Notes: a model not told the origin generated them from the letters alone. A DNA stretch of 64,000 nt from Ornithodoros turicata (GCF_037126465.1 NC_088203.1:87420668-87484667); one strand, 5' to 3'. Numbered from the stretch's first letter, positions 10,736-20,747 are shown. Numbers and translations are program-made.

Positions 10736-11123
10736 GGCTTTTTGTTGCGCGGAGAGGAGCCGCCTCAATGTCTACACTGTGACACGCAGCTGTCCGTGGT
10801 GCACGCCCTTTTTTCGTGCCCACAGTACGAGCCCCACCGTCGTCGACACTTCCGTTACTTTTACCGTTATCACTTGCAGCTTCACCCTGCCCTTTTGCTG
10901 GGTGACGAGCCACTCTTAGCATTTTCTCGTGTCTTTAACTTCTTTAGGGATATTGGCCTCTTAGGTACTTTGTAATTTATTTTAGTGAATAACATATCAT
11001 AAGTTATCTAGTGTTTTGGATTTAATCTAATCGTTATACCTTTAACGTATTGCAATCATAACCACTGTTTTGGCGCACTATGGCCCTAGTTGCTATTGCG
11101 CCAGTAATATTCCAATCATCATC
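10736..11123 (+). mobile_element. 5'-truncated LINE (R1/I-like) 3' end nested in MITE B
   Basis: The coding part to the stop near 10975 includes Cys-x2-Cys-x7-His-x4-Cys (CLHCDTQLSVVHALFSC), then PQYEPHRRRHF, LLGDEP and a hydrophobic end FFRDIGLLGTL. This is the usual C terminus of R1/I-type LINE ORF2. The 3' UTR contains TTTTGGCGCACTATGGCC and ends in AATCATCATC. Target duplications GTCACAAAAAGG (10724-10735) and GTCACAGAAAGG (11124-11135) match at 11 of 12 positions. Confidence 0.85.
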
Positions 11124-11249
11124 GTCACAGAAAGGCGTACGCCTCCCCGTTTTCAACAAATCAGGGCAGATAACGATATCATTCGAGATGATGGTTGGCT
11201 AGGAGCTTGCTATGCGAAGTTGCTATGGTGAAGTTCATTTCTAAGAGTA

Positions 11250-11352
11250 AGTGCCGTACGCCTTCCATTTTCAACAAAGTCAGTGGAGAGAACTATGTCG
11301 TTCGCGATTATGGTTGGAGCGTGTTATTCGGCGAAGTACTGTTTCAAGAGTG
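11250..11352. mobile_element. MITE B right-half fragment
   Basis: GTGCCGTACGCCTTCCATT, then CAACAAAGTCAGTGGAGAG and GATTATGGTTGGAGCGTG, ending in CAAGAGTGTGA. Confidence 0.7.
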
Positions 11353-11354
11353 TG

Positions 11355-11557
11355 AGAGGTGACGGGATCGAATCCTACCACCGGGTTTTCCGTCAGACAT
11401 TCCAGACCGACGTCGGCACAGTTCCCCCTGAAGTCGGCCAAGGACGGATACCAAACCCGCCTGTCTTCTGCTCCTTCCTGCTGCGCTCTCTCCATTTGTA
11501 CGCCGCTTACAGCTATAGTTGCTTCACTGTGTTAACGCAGAATTTTAAAAAAAATCC
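11355..11557 (+). mobile_element. tRNA-derived SINE (family 1), 5'-truncated
   Basis: It begins at GAGGTGACGGGATCGAATCC (B-box region) and runs through CAGTTCCCCCTGAAGTCGG to AGTTGCTTCACTGTGTTAAC and an A-rich end. It directly abuts the preceding MITE fragment. Confidence 0.8.
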
Positions 11558-11582
11558 CGACATTGCGTTATCTGGTGCATAG

Positions 11583-11837
11583 TACACTCTTTAAAATGAA
11601 CTTCACCGCATAGCACGCTCCTAGCCAACCTTCATCTCGAATGGCATCGTTCTCTCCCCTGATTTGCTGGAAACGGGAGGCGTACGCCATTTTTGTGGCA
11701 ATTATGAACTGCATAAGTGTCACAAAAAAGGCGAACGCCTTCCGTTTTCAACAGATCAGGGCGCAGATAACGATATCATTCGAGATGATGGTTGGCTAGG
11801 AGCTTTCTATGCAATGAAGTTCGTTTTTAAGAGTGTA
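11583..11837. mobile_element. Hairpin MITE B, complete copy
   Basis: It is flanked by TA and runs from TACACTCTTTAAAATGAAC to CGTTTTTAAGAGTGTA. The centre is ATTATGAACTGCATAAGTG. It can serve as a near-reference for family B. Confidence 0.9.
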
Positions 11838-12654
11838 TAGTGGAAACATTGTAAAAAAGAAAAAAGAAACAGACGAGTGGAGAAACGGCTGGTACCGACG
11901 AGTAGGAATTTCAGTATAGTATGTGCCAGGGTCAAATGTGTACAGTGTAAAATGAGCACTGCTCAATTGCCAATGGCCTTTATATTCGCAGAACCTTGTG
12001 CATTTTTTTATCCGATCCGATTTCTTAAATAGTGTACTCATTGGAACGACTTCAGTTTCACTTATTTACGTATTCTTCCAGCAGACGACCACTTCGAAAT
12101 ATTGGGGAACGTCGCGTGAACCTGTGACAAACAAGAAGAAAGTTTGTGTCTCCTCCTCGTGCGATCGTCCATATAATAGTGTATCAGAGCCGTCGAAACA
12201 TAACATCGTGCCACCACCACCACCACCACCACCACAACCACCAGGTGCCGGAAAACACTATGCTTGCTTTGCAGTAACATAAGGCCCCGTGCTGTACCTG
12301 TACCTGTGGTGGCCACTGCAACTTCGGCGCACAGCGTCACCAGCGGCACTTTCGGTTTCGGCTGGGCGATTGATACTTCAAGCCATGTGTGCGTTCCGTT
12401 CTTGAAAACTGGAATGGCTTTCAACGAGGATTGTCGCTCCCATTCTCCTATTACGCTTTTTCTCGAAATACCCTAATTAAAGAGTTGATTAATGGATTTT
12501 ACGTAAATACTCATCTTGTAGTTACATACTTTCTTCGAGAGGATGTCCGCCTGTCCATATAACTCAACTGCAGAAACGACATGAATGCAGCTCTCATAGC
12601 TTTTTCATTAAAATATGTAAAGGATATTTAAAAAAAAACGCTCTGTATCCACCA
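11838..12654. other. No recognised gene; contains (CCA)n
   Basis: 12210-12242 is a (CCA)n microsatellite. A 120-codon minus-strand frame crosses it and owes much of its length to the repeat (VVVVVVVV). Nothing else is recognised. Confidence 0.5.
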
Positions 12655-12883
12655 TTTCACTGTTTACAAACAGAAGGCACAACCGGAAGTTGTCTAAGGT
12701 TCCCAGCGTCAGCTGCTGCATCTTGCGTCACGCCCTGCCACTCACTTGAGTTTAAACCCTTTCACTATTTGTAAACGGTGCTTTAACTGAAATGAATGAC
12801 ACTGCGTGGCGCCACATGTAGCCGCTGACGCTGGGAACCCAAGACAACTTCCGGTCGTGCCTTCTGTGTGGAAACAGTGGAAA
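12655..12883. mobile_element. TIR element (MITE), about 229 bp
   Basis: The left arm CACTGTTTACAAACAG, AGGCACAACCGGAAGTTGTC, AGCGTCAGC is matched in reverse by GCTGACGCTGGGAACC, GACAACTTCCGGTCGTGCC, GAAACAGTG. The arms are about 55 bp with a unique middle. No coding capacity. Confidence 0.8.
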
Positions 12884-13654
12884 AGTGAATATGCACGCTT
12901 CAATTACTCAAAGATGAATGAAACATCGCATGAGTGCACCACGGGCACTATGCCCAACATTTGCACACATATTTATTTGCTAATCATGGGTACCGATTAA
13001 ACTGGCCTGTCAATGTATCTGCGAGGCGCAACATTACTTGTTACCCTATGCAGCGAAGTGCAAACCGGCTGACATGCAGGCTAGTGGGGTTCACTACGAA
13101 CGGGCCAGTTTGTTGAATTGGGGACAAAACTTAAAAACCGTAACTGATAAAACGAAACTTATTCGATATAATATCTGCGGTGAAATATTCGAAACTGATG
13201 TAAAACACCGTGCTGAAGTTTTCTGGAATACTGGGGGACTAAACTTGGATATCATGACTTTTTTTTTTTTTTTTCTTGACGGAACTTCTTCTCTGATAAT
13301 TGAAGCTCGCCTCGCTCTTTGCAAAGTTGCACTTACTGTGCTGCTTCTGTCGAAATCTTAAGTGAATTAATGGTGAAATGGTGGTGAAAAATGGGAGAGG
13401 GAGAGGGGGGGAGGTATTGAAACTAAAACCTGACCCGCCACACGACGCTCTCAGTTTCTGCCGCACTAGTGACGTCTGCAGAAGAGCGACAATGGCTAAA
13501 TCTGCAGTGTACGTTATCTATCCTGTACGCGCGAAAGCATATCACTTGCGCCGTATCGATGACGCCACAGGTTATCCCCGGTCGGTAGCGTTTTCAAGCC
13601 GAGCGGCCTCCCTGCCGTTATGGCGGCAGGTTGACCGAAGCGGCCGCGCATCCT

Positions 13655-13762
13655 CGACAGACTTCACAGGGAACTGTGCCGACACTTACCAAGCTTCCAA
13701 GCTTTTTCCTTTTTTTGCTTCCGTGTTAGCACCGCGAAGCAACTGTGGCTACTGGCTATGAA
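13655..13762 (-). mobile_element. SINE family 1 remnants, minus strand
   Basis: TTCACAGGGAACTGTGCCGA and CCGTGTTAGCACCGCGAAGC are the reverse of SINE 1 blocks. The segment between them is shortened and replaced. Confidence 0.65.
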
Positions 13763-14178
13763 GCATGCGTGCTTCCAAGCGGAAGCTAGTTTGTAACGTG
13801 TAGCTATTCTATTCTCAGAAGCGGCTGAAACAATTGAACATCCATTTGTCAGTGGTCATCTTGCTGTTTCAAGGATCCCAATATCAAACACACTTGGCAT
13901 GAAACGCGCGTTGACTTGTTCCATTAAGCGGTGTTTCGCGAATGGCGTATTCCGGCTGGGAAATTATAAATAGGACCGTCTGTGCTCCACACCCACGACT
14001 TGATTGATATCACGGCTGGGTGAGTTACGATGTGCGATTTCCTCGCTCAGTTAATTTTTATCGCTAGTTTGATTTGATTGAACACTTTAATGGGGCGCCA
14101 AAACGTTGGCTTTGTTTGATTCCGCGAAGGCACGATCCATTCCAATTATCCGATAAGCGCCGACCTTGGGTGCAGACA
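13763..14178. other. No recognised feature
   Basis: Nothing recognisable apart from a short A/T-rich promoter-like patch (AAATTATAAATAGGACC near 13961), which by itself is not evidence for a gene. Confidence 0.3.
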
Positions 14179-14290
14179 GATACAGAGCTCCACCGCATAA
14201 CACGTTCAAGACCAACCAGAATGATATCCTTCTGTCTTCTGATTTGCTGAGCTCGAAGTGGCATATCCCAACTTGATGACACTTCGGGCG
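14179..14290. mobile_element. MITE B left half
   Basis: ACAGAGCTCCACCGCATAAC, GAATGATATCCTTCTGTC, CTGATTTGCTGAGCTCG and a damaged core. The right arm is missing. Confidence 0.6.
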
Positions 14291-15099
14291 CATTAAGTGA
14301 CGGCTCCGTAGAACGAGCTCCGTCCCTCTCGCTCCGGATCTTCTGCTGAACTGGTTTTTAAGCCAAGAGAGCGTTTGCGTGTGCACGTTGCGTGCAAGCG
14401 GATCTATGCAACACCACCTAGATAGATAGAGAAAGCCTGGTTACTCGTCGACGTGACGTAACACTAAGAGTAAACCAATCAGGATCGTGTTTTTAACGGC
14501 AGTAGCCAATCATGAACGAGCTTTCAGCGGTCGTAGCTATGGAGACGAACCACCGTCGTCTGCGATTAGTGATTGAACGTCTCCGCGTACTGAATGGGAA
14601 ATCCTCATTATTAAGCGCATAACGGTCCCATATCTTTCTCAAGACTGATTTTCTGGAAAGTTTGTTGTACTTTTTGTCTACAGATTCGAGTCTACAGGTT
14701 CCAAGTTAGCTACAATCATTTGCGAGTTCTTGGATTTACATAATCGCGAGACAGAGTAGCGGACGAATTGTGACTTTATATGTCCGACGTAGCCAAGGAG
14801 GGAGAGGAGGCAATAAACTGGCTTTCTGATTCTAGGTGGGGTTGATGTAGGCCTCTGGGTGTCACTGAATGTTCTCTTCTGGTAGAGCCGTCTTCCGATC
14901 CTGCTGTCTGCAGCCTTAAAAAGATTAATTAAAGTGCAGGTGGGTCCAACCGGAGAGGAGGGTGGAGAGCGTGAGAAGCACTCCGGCTTGCGGGTATAGG
15001 CGCGCGGGAGTACCACGCTCCGCGGAAAAGATATGGCGCTCCGTAGCTGCTACTTAACGCGCCCTTTGTGTACAGTATGTATAGTGTGGTGTGTGGCAT
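14291..15099. other. No recognised feature
   Basis: A 112-codon minus-strand frame (14678-15016) has no recognisable motif and is of chance length. Confidence 0.3.
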
Positions 15100-15540
15100 A
15101 CAGTGGCATACACGCTCCTCGCCTGCCGTCATCCCGAATGACATCGTTCTCTCCCCTGATTTGTTGAAAACGGGAGTCGTACGCCTCTTTATGACACCTA
15201 TGTAGTTGCACTGTAAGAACAGAACTTCACAGCATAGCACGCTGTGCGCAAACAATTGCCCAAAATGATAGAGTTATCGCTTCTCATTCGAAAAGAGAGG
15301 GGCATACGCCTTTTTGTGCCATCCAAATTCACGCCATATCAAAATTCACGCCACAAGGCGTACGCCCCCTCTCTCCTCATATAAGAAGCGATAACCCTAG
15401 AATTCGTCGCACAGCGTGCTATGCGCGGTAGCTCTGTGTTAGATTGTACGTTACTTGTCACAAAAAGGCCTACGCCGAATGCCTGCAACAAATAAGGAGT
15501 GTCATAACGGTATCATTGTGTGCAGTAGCTTGGTCTTTAG
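15100..15540. mobile_element. MITE B split by a nested MITE A
   Basis: The left part contains CGTCATCCCGAATGACATCG and TGATTTGTTGAAAACGGGAG up to the centre TGACACCTATGTAGT. The right part resumes at GTTACTTGTCACAAAAAGGC and decays by 15540. The outermost left end of B is lost. Confidence 0.75.
15207..15448. mobile_element. Hairpin MITE A nested at the centre of MITE B
   Basis: It runs from TGCACTGTAAGAACAGAAC to TCTGTGTTAGATTGTA. The arms pair through GGGCATACGCC / GGCGTACGCCCC. The left boundary reads TG in place of the usual TA. Confidence 0.8.
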
Positions 15541-15542
15541 CT

Positions 15543-15795
15543 TGCACTCTAAAAACAGAGCTCCACCGCATAGCACGCTCCTAGCCAACTATCATCCCGA
15601 ATCACAACGTTTTCGCCCTCGATTTGATGAAAACTGGGGGCGTACGCCATTTTTGTGGCAACTATGAACTGCATAATGCCAGAAAAATGGCGTACGCCCC
15701 CTCTCCCGTTTTCATCATATCAGGAAAAAGAATGAAGTCACTGGGGATGATAGTTGGCTAGGAGCGTGCTACGTGGTGAAGTTCATTTCTAAGAG
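15543..15795. mobile_element. Hairpin MITE B, complete copy
   Basis: It begins TGCACTCTAAAAACAG and ends TTCATTTCTAAGAG, followed after the SINE by TGTG. The core GGGGGCGTACGCC is preserved in both arms. Confidence 0.85.
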
Positions 15796-15970
15796 GGGTT
15801 CATCTCTGGGTTTTCCTCAGACGCTTTCAGACATATGTCGGCACAGTTCCCTTAGAAGTCGGCCCAGGACGCACATTCCCCCATGGCGTGAGTCGTGACG
15901 TTGCCCACATACGTGAGGCCGACAACGGCAAGCCCTCTCACCACCACCACCACCACCACCACCACCATCA
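15796..15970 (+). mobile_element. SINE family 2, 5'-truncated, inserted in the MITE B end
   Basis: The tail block CAGACGCTTTCAGACATATG, CAGTTCCCTTAGAAGTCGGC, GTGACGTTGCCCACATACG ends in (CAC)n-CATCA. A 13-bp target duplication, TCATTTCTAAGAG, lies at 15783-15795 and 15971-15983. Confidence 0.9.
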
Positions 15971-15983
15971 TCATTTCTAAGAG

Positions 15984-16480
15984 TGTGTCGCGCGGTAAAA
16001 ATTCTGTTTCAAGAGCGTATACCTTCGCAAAGCTAGAGCACACTGAAAGAAAGAAAAAAAGTGAGGCAATGAAACCGTATACGGACGTCGACTTCTCACC
16101 TCCTGTCATACATATTGCATACACATCAACGCGTTGAAAACCGACAAAGTAGCATGCACTGCACGTTTCTTATTCCTTCTCGACGGTGGCGCACTCTTCC
16201 GTTTTTGTAGCCTCGTGTGACGGACGATCAACTTTCGCCGCCCTCTCCGCGATAAAGCTCGCGTGAGAATAGCTCGTTGCATTAAATTAGTGGCGCGGAG
16301 CATGCTTGGAGTTGTCACTGCTTGAGTACGTTTCCTGGTACTTGAATTCTGCTTGAAACGAATTGCCTTTTGAGCTTGAAGAAGTCGAAGTGAAGGGCAA
16401 TGGTGGAGCAAACACAATACGCAAATTACGGAATGTGCATCGTGGATAGGCGCGAAACGACGGGGCAGAGAGAAGATCCA
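15984..16480. other. No recognised feature
   Basis: After the terminal bases of MITE B nothing is recognised. The 145-codon minus-strand frame (16106-16543) has no motif I know and runs into the next MITE. Confidence 0.3.
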
Positions 16481-16998
16481 CACTCCAAGAAAAAAAGGAG
16501 TAAAACGGGGAGTAATTGCAGCTTGTACTCCCCTAGTGTGCAATTACTCCCCATTTTAGTCCCCTAACCCAACATTTAGTCCCGACATTTACTCCCCAGG
16601 ACTGCCAATTGTCACTAAACTTTGCAAATGGTCTCCTGAATGCAACAGTCTACGTAAATATGTGCCCTTGGTCAAGTTGAACGACATAAGGCTGTATAAC
16701 TCAGACAACGTAGCAATTTTCCAGCCACACAGGGTAAGAAACAGTTAGCGCATCTTTCTTCGCAAATTGTGCCCTAGTATGGCGCAAGATTTTATATCAC
16801 TCGATATATCGCGGTTGACAGTTTACTTCGAAGTATTTTCATGCATGCGCGCCAATTATGTACTTGGGACTCTTACAACAGCGCGTGGAATGCGGTCTTC
16901 ACTCTGTGACATTCATTTACTCCCGAAAGGGACTATTTTTTGTGGCAATGCATTTAGTCCCCAAAAGGAGTAAAAGTACTCCTTTTTTCCTTAGAGTG
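16481..16998. mobile_element. TIR element of about 518 bp with CACTC...GAGTG ends
   Basis: CACTCCAAGAAAAAAAGGAG at the left is complementary to TACTCCTTTTTTCCTTAGAGTG at the right (one small difference near the end). The interior is rich in ACTCCCC / GGGGAGT motifs. CACTC termini are shared with MITEs A and B. No transposase. Confidence 0.75.
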
Positions 16999-17040
16999 CA
17001 TGATGAATGTTACCCAACTCTCACTATTGTTGTACGGAAT

Positions 17041-17082
17041 GTACACTCTTAAAACATAACTCCACCAGCACGTAACATTATT
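17041..17082. mobile_element. MITE B left-end scrap
   Basis: TACACTCTTAAAACATAACT then CCACCAGCACG resembles the B terminus only. Confidence 0.45.
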
Positions 17083-17829
17083 ACATGATGAGTAACCGCA
17101 CATATGTACCACACATGACTATAACCACAGGTCACCGCGTAACATATTACAGTGAGGATGTTGTGAAATTGTCTCCGCTGAGATGTAGGGGAGTCGGGAG
17201 CCCAATCAAGCCGCGTCCCTGCGAAGTTAATACCGGAGACATGGGGGTACATCAGAGAAATTGCTTCAGTAATCCCTCCTTTATTCGTTTCTCTCCTTTC
17301 CGGAGGTTTTTGAGTATATAGGGGTTTGCTGTCCATTAAACTTGTTGCTGTGCTGTAACGAGAATTTGTCTGTACCCCTTGTCTCGGGTCTTACTTCACA
17401 CTTCCCAGGGGTTTTCCCAGCACCCCTCACATCCCGCCTCTCCGATACCCGCCGTCCTTCGGAAAAGACTCTAAAACCACCAACAACACTTTCTTATATG
17501 AATATGTACGGTAGAGGCAGCGTGAGATGGATGTCGCATTCCCTTAATCCCAACATTCCCTTCAAACGAAAATTCTGCGCATCGTGGAAAGCTGCGCTGA
17601 AGAATGAGTAAATCGGAAAAACATTTCGGCAATCGAAGTGGTCACTCATCTTTCATGTTGGTGTTGCAGCGCCTTTGCATTATCAAAGCATATGGGCGCG
17701 TTGTATTATATGCGCTACGAGCATTACGCCCATATACGTATATGCTTAATATATTTGTAAGTCTTCTGTAAGTATATACTTAATATATATACACAAAGGG
17801 AAAATAGCCGAAGTTCTGTGGCTGCACAT
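17083..17829. other. No recognised feature
   Basis: A 95-codon minus frame (17049-17336) and an 89-codon plus frame (17342-17611) lack motifs. AT-rich sequence with TATA-like runs occupies 17740-17790. Confidence 0.3.
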
Positions 17830-18080
17830 GGAGCATATGTTTATAATTTGATCGGTTTCGGCTATTTTTCCTTTGTATATGTACTTGCTGGCAGAGACCA
17901 CTGCACTGCGGCCTCCACAGGTGGTTCCGTCACCGTGGAACACTGATGTCTCCCTGAGACACACAGTCGTGCCGACCAAAGGTGGTGTCGCTTCCCTGCG
18001 CCGGGCTGAAGAGTCCCAGGTAGGACGAAACGGCCGTCCTCGGCAGGGAGCTAGTGCACGATCAAATTATAAACATACAC
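17830..18080 (+). mobile_element. Penelope-like element fragment with ribozyme
   Basis: The stretch carries a hammerhead motif (17991-18051). It is bracketed by TATGTTTATAATTTGATC (17836-17853) and the same sequence in reverse, GATCAAATTATAAACATA (18060-18077). Hammerhead ribozymes of this short-stem-III form are known in the terminal repeats of Penelope-like retroelements. No reverse transcriptase or GIY-YIG coding sequence is visible nearby, so the family assignment rests on the ribozyme. Confidence 0.55.
17991..18051 (+). ncRNA. Hammerhead ribozyme motif, type I, Penelope-like
   Basis: Conserved core CTGAAGA (18006-18012, CUGANGA with N=A) and GAAA (18027-18030) flank a perfect 4-bp stem II, GTCC/GGAC, with loop CAGGTA. 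Stem III is the palindrome ACGGCCGT (18030-18037), followed by the cleavage position after C18038 (UH = TC). Stem I pairs 18001-18005 CCGGG with 18039-18043 CTCGG (one G-U), then TTCCCTG with CAGGGA after a two-base bulge. All core positions needed for self-cleavage appear present. Activity is inferred, not shown. Confidence 0.8.
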
Positions 18081-18904
18081 GGTTACAAAATAATATACGG
18101 TTATAAAACATACGGTTTCATGGTAGCAGCCCCGTCGAGTAATCCGATGACAAAAGTAAAAGCGTCCTAAGACAACTCCCCTTCTTATGAAAATTTGTTG
18201 CAGATAAAAAGAGGTACCGTGCATATATATATATATAATATCGCGGTTAAAAAATCCTATCTACCAATACATATTAGTTCTTGGCGCTTTGCATACATAT
18301 GACGGCTTAGACGAAGTGATACATCACTTCCCAGGCGACGCCGTATTTCTCATTCCTGCCGCCCGTAATGTGTATGTGTGCCGTTATAGGTCCCATCTTT
18401 ATCTCAAAGTGATCCTGCAGTGACAAGCATCTGCAGTTTTCATTCTTTCTTTTCTCGGCGTTGTCACATATTGCCCAAGCATAATATTGAGAAAGCCGCA
18501 TTGATCTTGGCGGGGGAAGATTTGTCGACAGAGCAGAAGTGCACCGCTTGCATAGCCTGCCTTTTAGGGTTGAATGCCTTTGCTGGATTCGAGGAAGAAA
18601 TCGGGTGCTATTAATAGATAAGCGTGTTATCGAGTTTTGTTCCTACCCCCCCCCCCCCTCCCCGTTTTCTGTTCAGCAGGCGTCTCGCAGATAGGGGCGC
18701 ACATATTGGCGAAGCGTGCTTTCCTCGCGAAATATAGTCGCAAACACCACATGTTGTTGCAGAAAGTGCTGTGACGACGAATAGTTTATTATTTACTAAT
18801 AGTTTATTTATTAATAGTTTATTATTATAGTAATATGCGAATAATATTTACGCCAGACTTGCGTGCAAGTTACTACTAAGTAGTGTACGTGATTGGACTG
18901 AGTG
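18081..18904. other. No recognised gene; AT-rich patches
   Basis: It contains a short (AT)n at 18223-18238. Overlapping 64-codon frames on both strands at 18307-18614 give peptides that look non-repetitive, but I cannot place them in a family. Confidence 0.3.
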
Positions 18905-18985
18905 TGAGTGAGTGTTGGATTTTTATGGCGCAAAGAAGACTAAGGCCATAAGATACGTGATTGGAAAGTTCCAAAATAAATCGAT
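18905..18985 (-). mobile_element. LINE 3' tail, minus strand
   Basis: TTTTTATGGCGCAAAGAAGAC then TAAGGCCATAAG is the reverse complement of the TGGCGC-TATGGCCTTAG-TTGC block at the LINE ends at 11060 and 44705. The extent past 18985 is uncertain. Confidence 0.5.
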
Positions 18986-19534
18986 GTTTCACTCGAATCG
19001 GTCCGAAGGAGGGATGTAGTAGAAGAGTGGGGATTTAAATCAGAAAAATCGAACCCTAAAGACACAGAAGCCACAAATGGCTCCTGTGTTTCTAGACGTG
19101 ATCTACATAAAACGGATGATTAAGAATAGATAAATGCGGGTCGTCGACTGGGGGCATCTGGAATGCTGACAAGTGATATGTTCCAGACATGCACTTGGTT
19201 GGATAGGGACGACCTGTCGTCGGTAGGATTTTCGCTCCTGGGCATTATTACGACTTGCTGCTTAGGAATAATTCTGGACGTGGTATTCTGTTCGTACGAA
19301 GGCTTCGTTTAACCTAAACGCACGAAAACAATGTTGATCTACACTGTCAAAGTAGGTAATAATGGTTGTGGTGGTGTAAGCACATTGCTATAATGTTGGC
19401 CTCACAGGTGTGAGCATCGTCAGGACTATACACGCTCTTTTTTTTTTCCTTTTTTTTTTTTTGCTATAACCGTGACGGTGTCCAGTTCTGTATGGCCAAC
19501 ATCGACGAGCCGATTAAGACATTAAGCATGAGAA

Positions 19535-19700
19535 ATTGATGTTTTGAGGCTGGAACACATAGGACAAATACATACAAAGCCTCAAAGTGCCTAGGAAATT
19601 AATGATGAAAGATGGAAGTCACTGAAAAGGTTGTGGGTTCGAGTCCTACAGCTGGCTAATCTTTTCAGTGACTTCCATCTTTCATCATTAAGACATTAAC
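19535..19700. repeat. SINE family 3, two copies head to head
   Basis: A minus-strand tail (AATTGATGTTTTGAGGCTGG ... AATGATGAAAGATGGAAGTC ... ACTGAAAAGG) meets a plus-strand copy (GTGGGTTCGAGTCCTACAGC, TGGCTAATCTTTTCAGTGAC, TTTCATCATTAA). GGTTCGAGTCC is B-box-like. The shared arms of about 30 bp form an inverted repeat. Confidence 0.75.
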
Positions 19701-20030
19701 GCCCCCCTCCCCCCTGTTTTACGGGGGGCAGGGTGGTTCCCTTCCAAGGAGACAAAACAAACTATAAACAGAGCGTATATAGGATGGGTGATAAATACGT
19801 ACCCAGCCTAACCTCTTCATAATTTTCATCAACCGCTTGGTGGTAAACTTTTTGTGGAAAAATATGTACCGTAACCTAAACACAACGGACATATGTCTCC
19901 TGCAATCTAGAACGACGCATCATTTAAAAAAAAAGGAACGACGTGCTTGGAACTTGTATACGGAAGTTCCATTAGTATAGGCACCGCTTTTATCCGTACC
20001 GTGAAACTTCGATTACTGTAGACGGTTAAT

Positions 20031-20168
20031 TGACACTTACGCAGTACATAATTGTCACAAAGAGGCGTAAATTTCTGTTTTCAACAAATCAGGGGAGAGT
20101 ACGATGTCACACGTGATGATGGCTGGCTAGGAGCGCGCTATGCGATGAAGTTCATTTTTAAGGATGTA
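20031..20168. mobile_element. MITE B right half
   Basis: TGACACTTACGCAGTACATA, CACAAAGAGGCGTAAATTTC, CAACAAATCAGGGGAGAG and GTTCATTTTTAAGGATGTA. The left arm is absent. Confidence 0.7.
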
Positions 20169-20225
20169 GTTTTGGTTTCGGCTTATACGTGACTCAGGCT
20201 ATTTATAAAAGAGTGTGTATTTAGT

Positions 20226-20653
20226 CAGGGTTGCGGAATGGGATCACCCATTCCATTCCACTTCCATTCCGAAGAATGGAGATTTGTGATAATTACATTC
20301 CTTTCAAATTCCTCAGAATGAAAAGGTATTGCAAATTCCCACTCCTGGAATAGCTTGGCAACCCCATTCCATTCCTTTAATTCCATCAATAAAAGAAACG
20401 GGACCGGTAACCATGCTGGGTAGCTCAGCAGTGCTATAGAGGAGATTGACATTACCCATCACGGAAAAAAGGAAAAAGACAAGGTTATTTCGCCCTTGAC
20501 CGTGGGGCACCCAGACCAGTCCATTCCAATTCCATTCCGCCTGTGAAAAAAAAAAAGCCTAATTCCATTCCATTCCTAGGACAGTTTCCGCCATTCCATT
20601 CCAATTCCATTCCGGAATCATTCCAACCCCGGAGTTGCAACTCCGCAACCCTG
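20226..20653. mobile_element. Non-autonomous hAT-like element, CCATTCC-rich
   Basis: The termini are CAGGGTTGCGGAATGG and its approximate complement ending CGCAACCCTG. The interior is full of CATTCCATTCC / GGAATGG repeats. Flanks share ATTTAG (20219-20224 and 20654-20659), an imperfect trace of a target duplication. No transposase frame. Confidence 0.65.
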
Positions 20654-20747
20654 ATTTAGATCATGATTGGCTCCAATTCGCATTCTAGCTAATTAGTCGT
20701 CTAGTATTTACATACGCTGTCGGACAGGATGTCCTCTTGGCATGTTA

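Larger units (their letters stand above)
10340..11249. mobile_element. MITE B carrying two nested insertions
   Basis: B sequence is split into ACTCTTAAAAGAACTTCA (10341-10358), 10610-10735 (CTCCTACAGCCGACCATCAT through ATTGTCACAAAAAGG) and 11124-11249 (GTCACAGAAAGGCGTACGCC through CATTTCTAAGAGTA). The interruptions are a family A MITE and a LINE 3' fragment. Joining the pieces gives a normal-length B element. Confidence 0.85.

Noticed and set aside
10331..10768. 145-codon minus-strand open frame and similar frames at 38211-38542
   Set aside because: They are translations of the MITE A palindrome, and the same peptide text (IACCAPTIA-NDRVI) appears in both directions. Not genes.
12210..12242. 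(CCA)n read as a poly-proline coding tract
   Set aside because: It is a microsatellite. The frames on both strands depend on it and lack other features.
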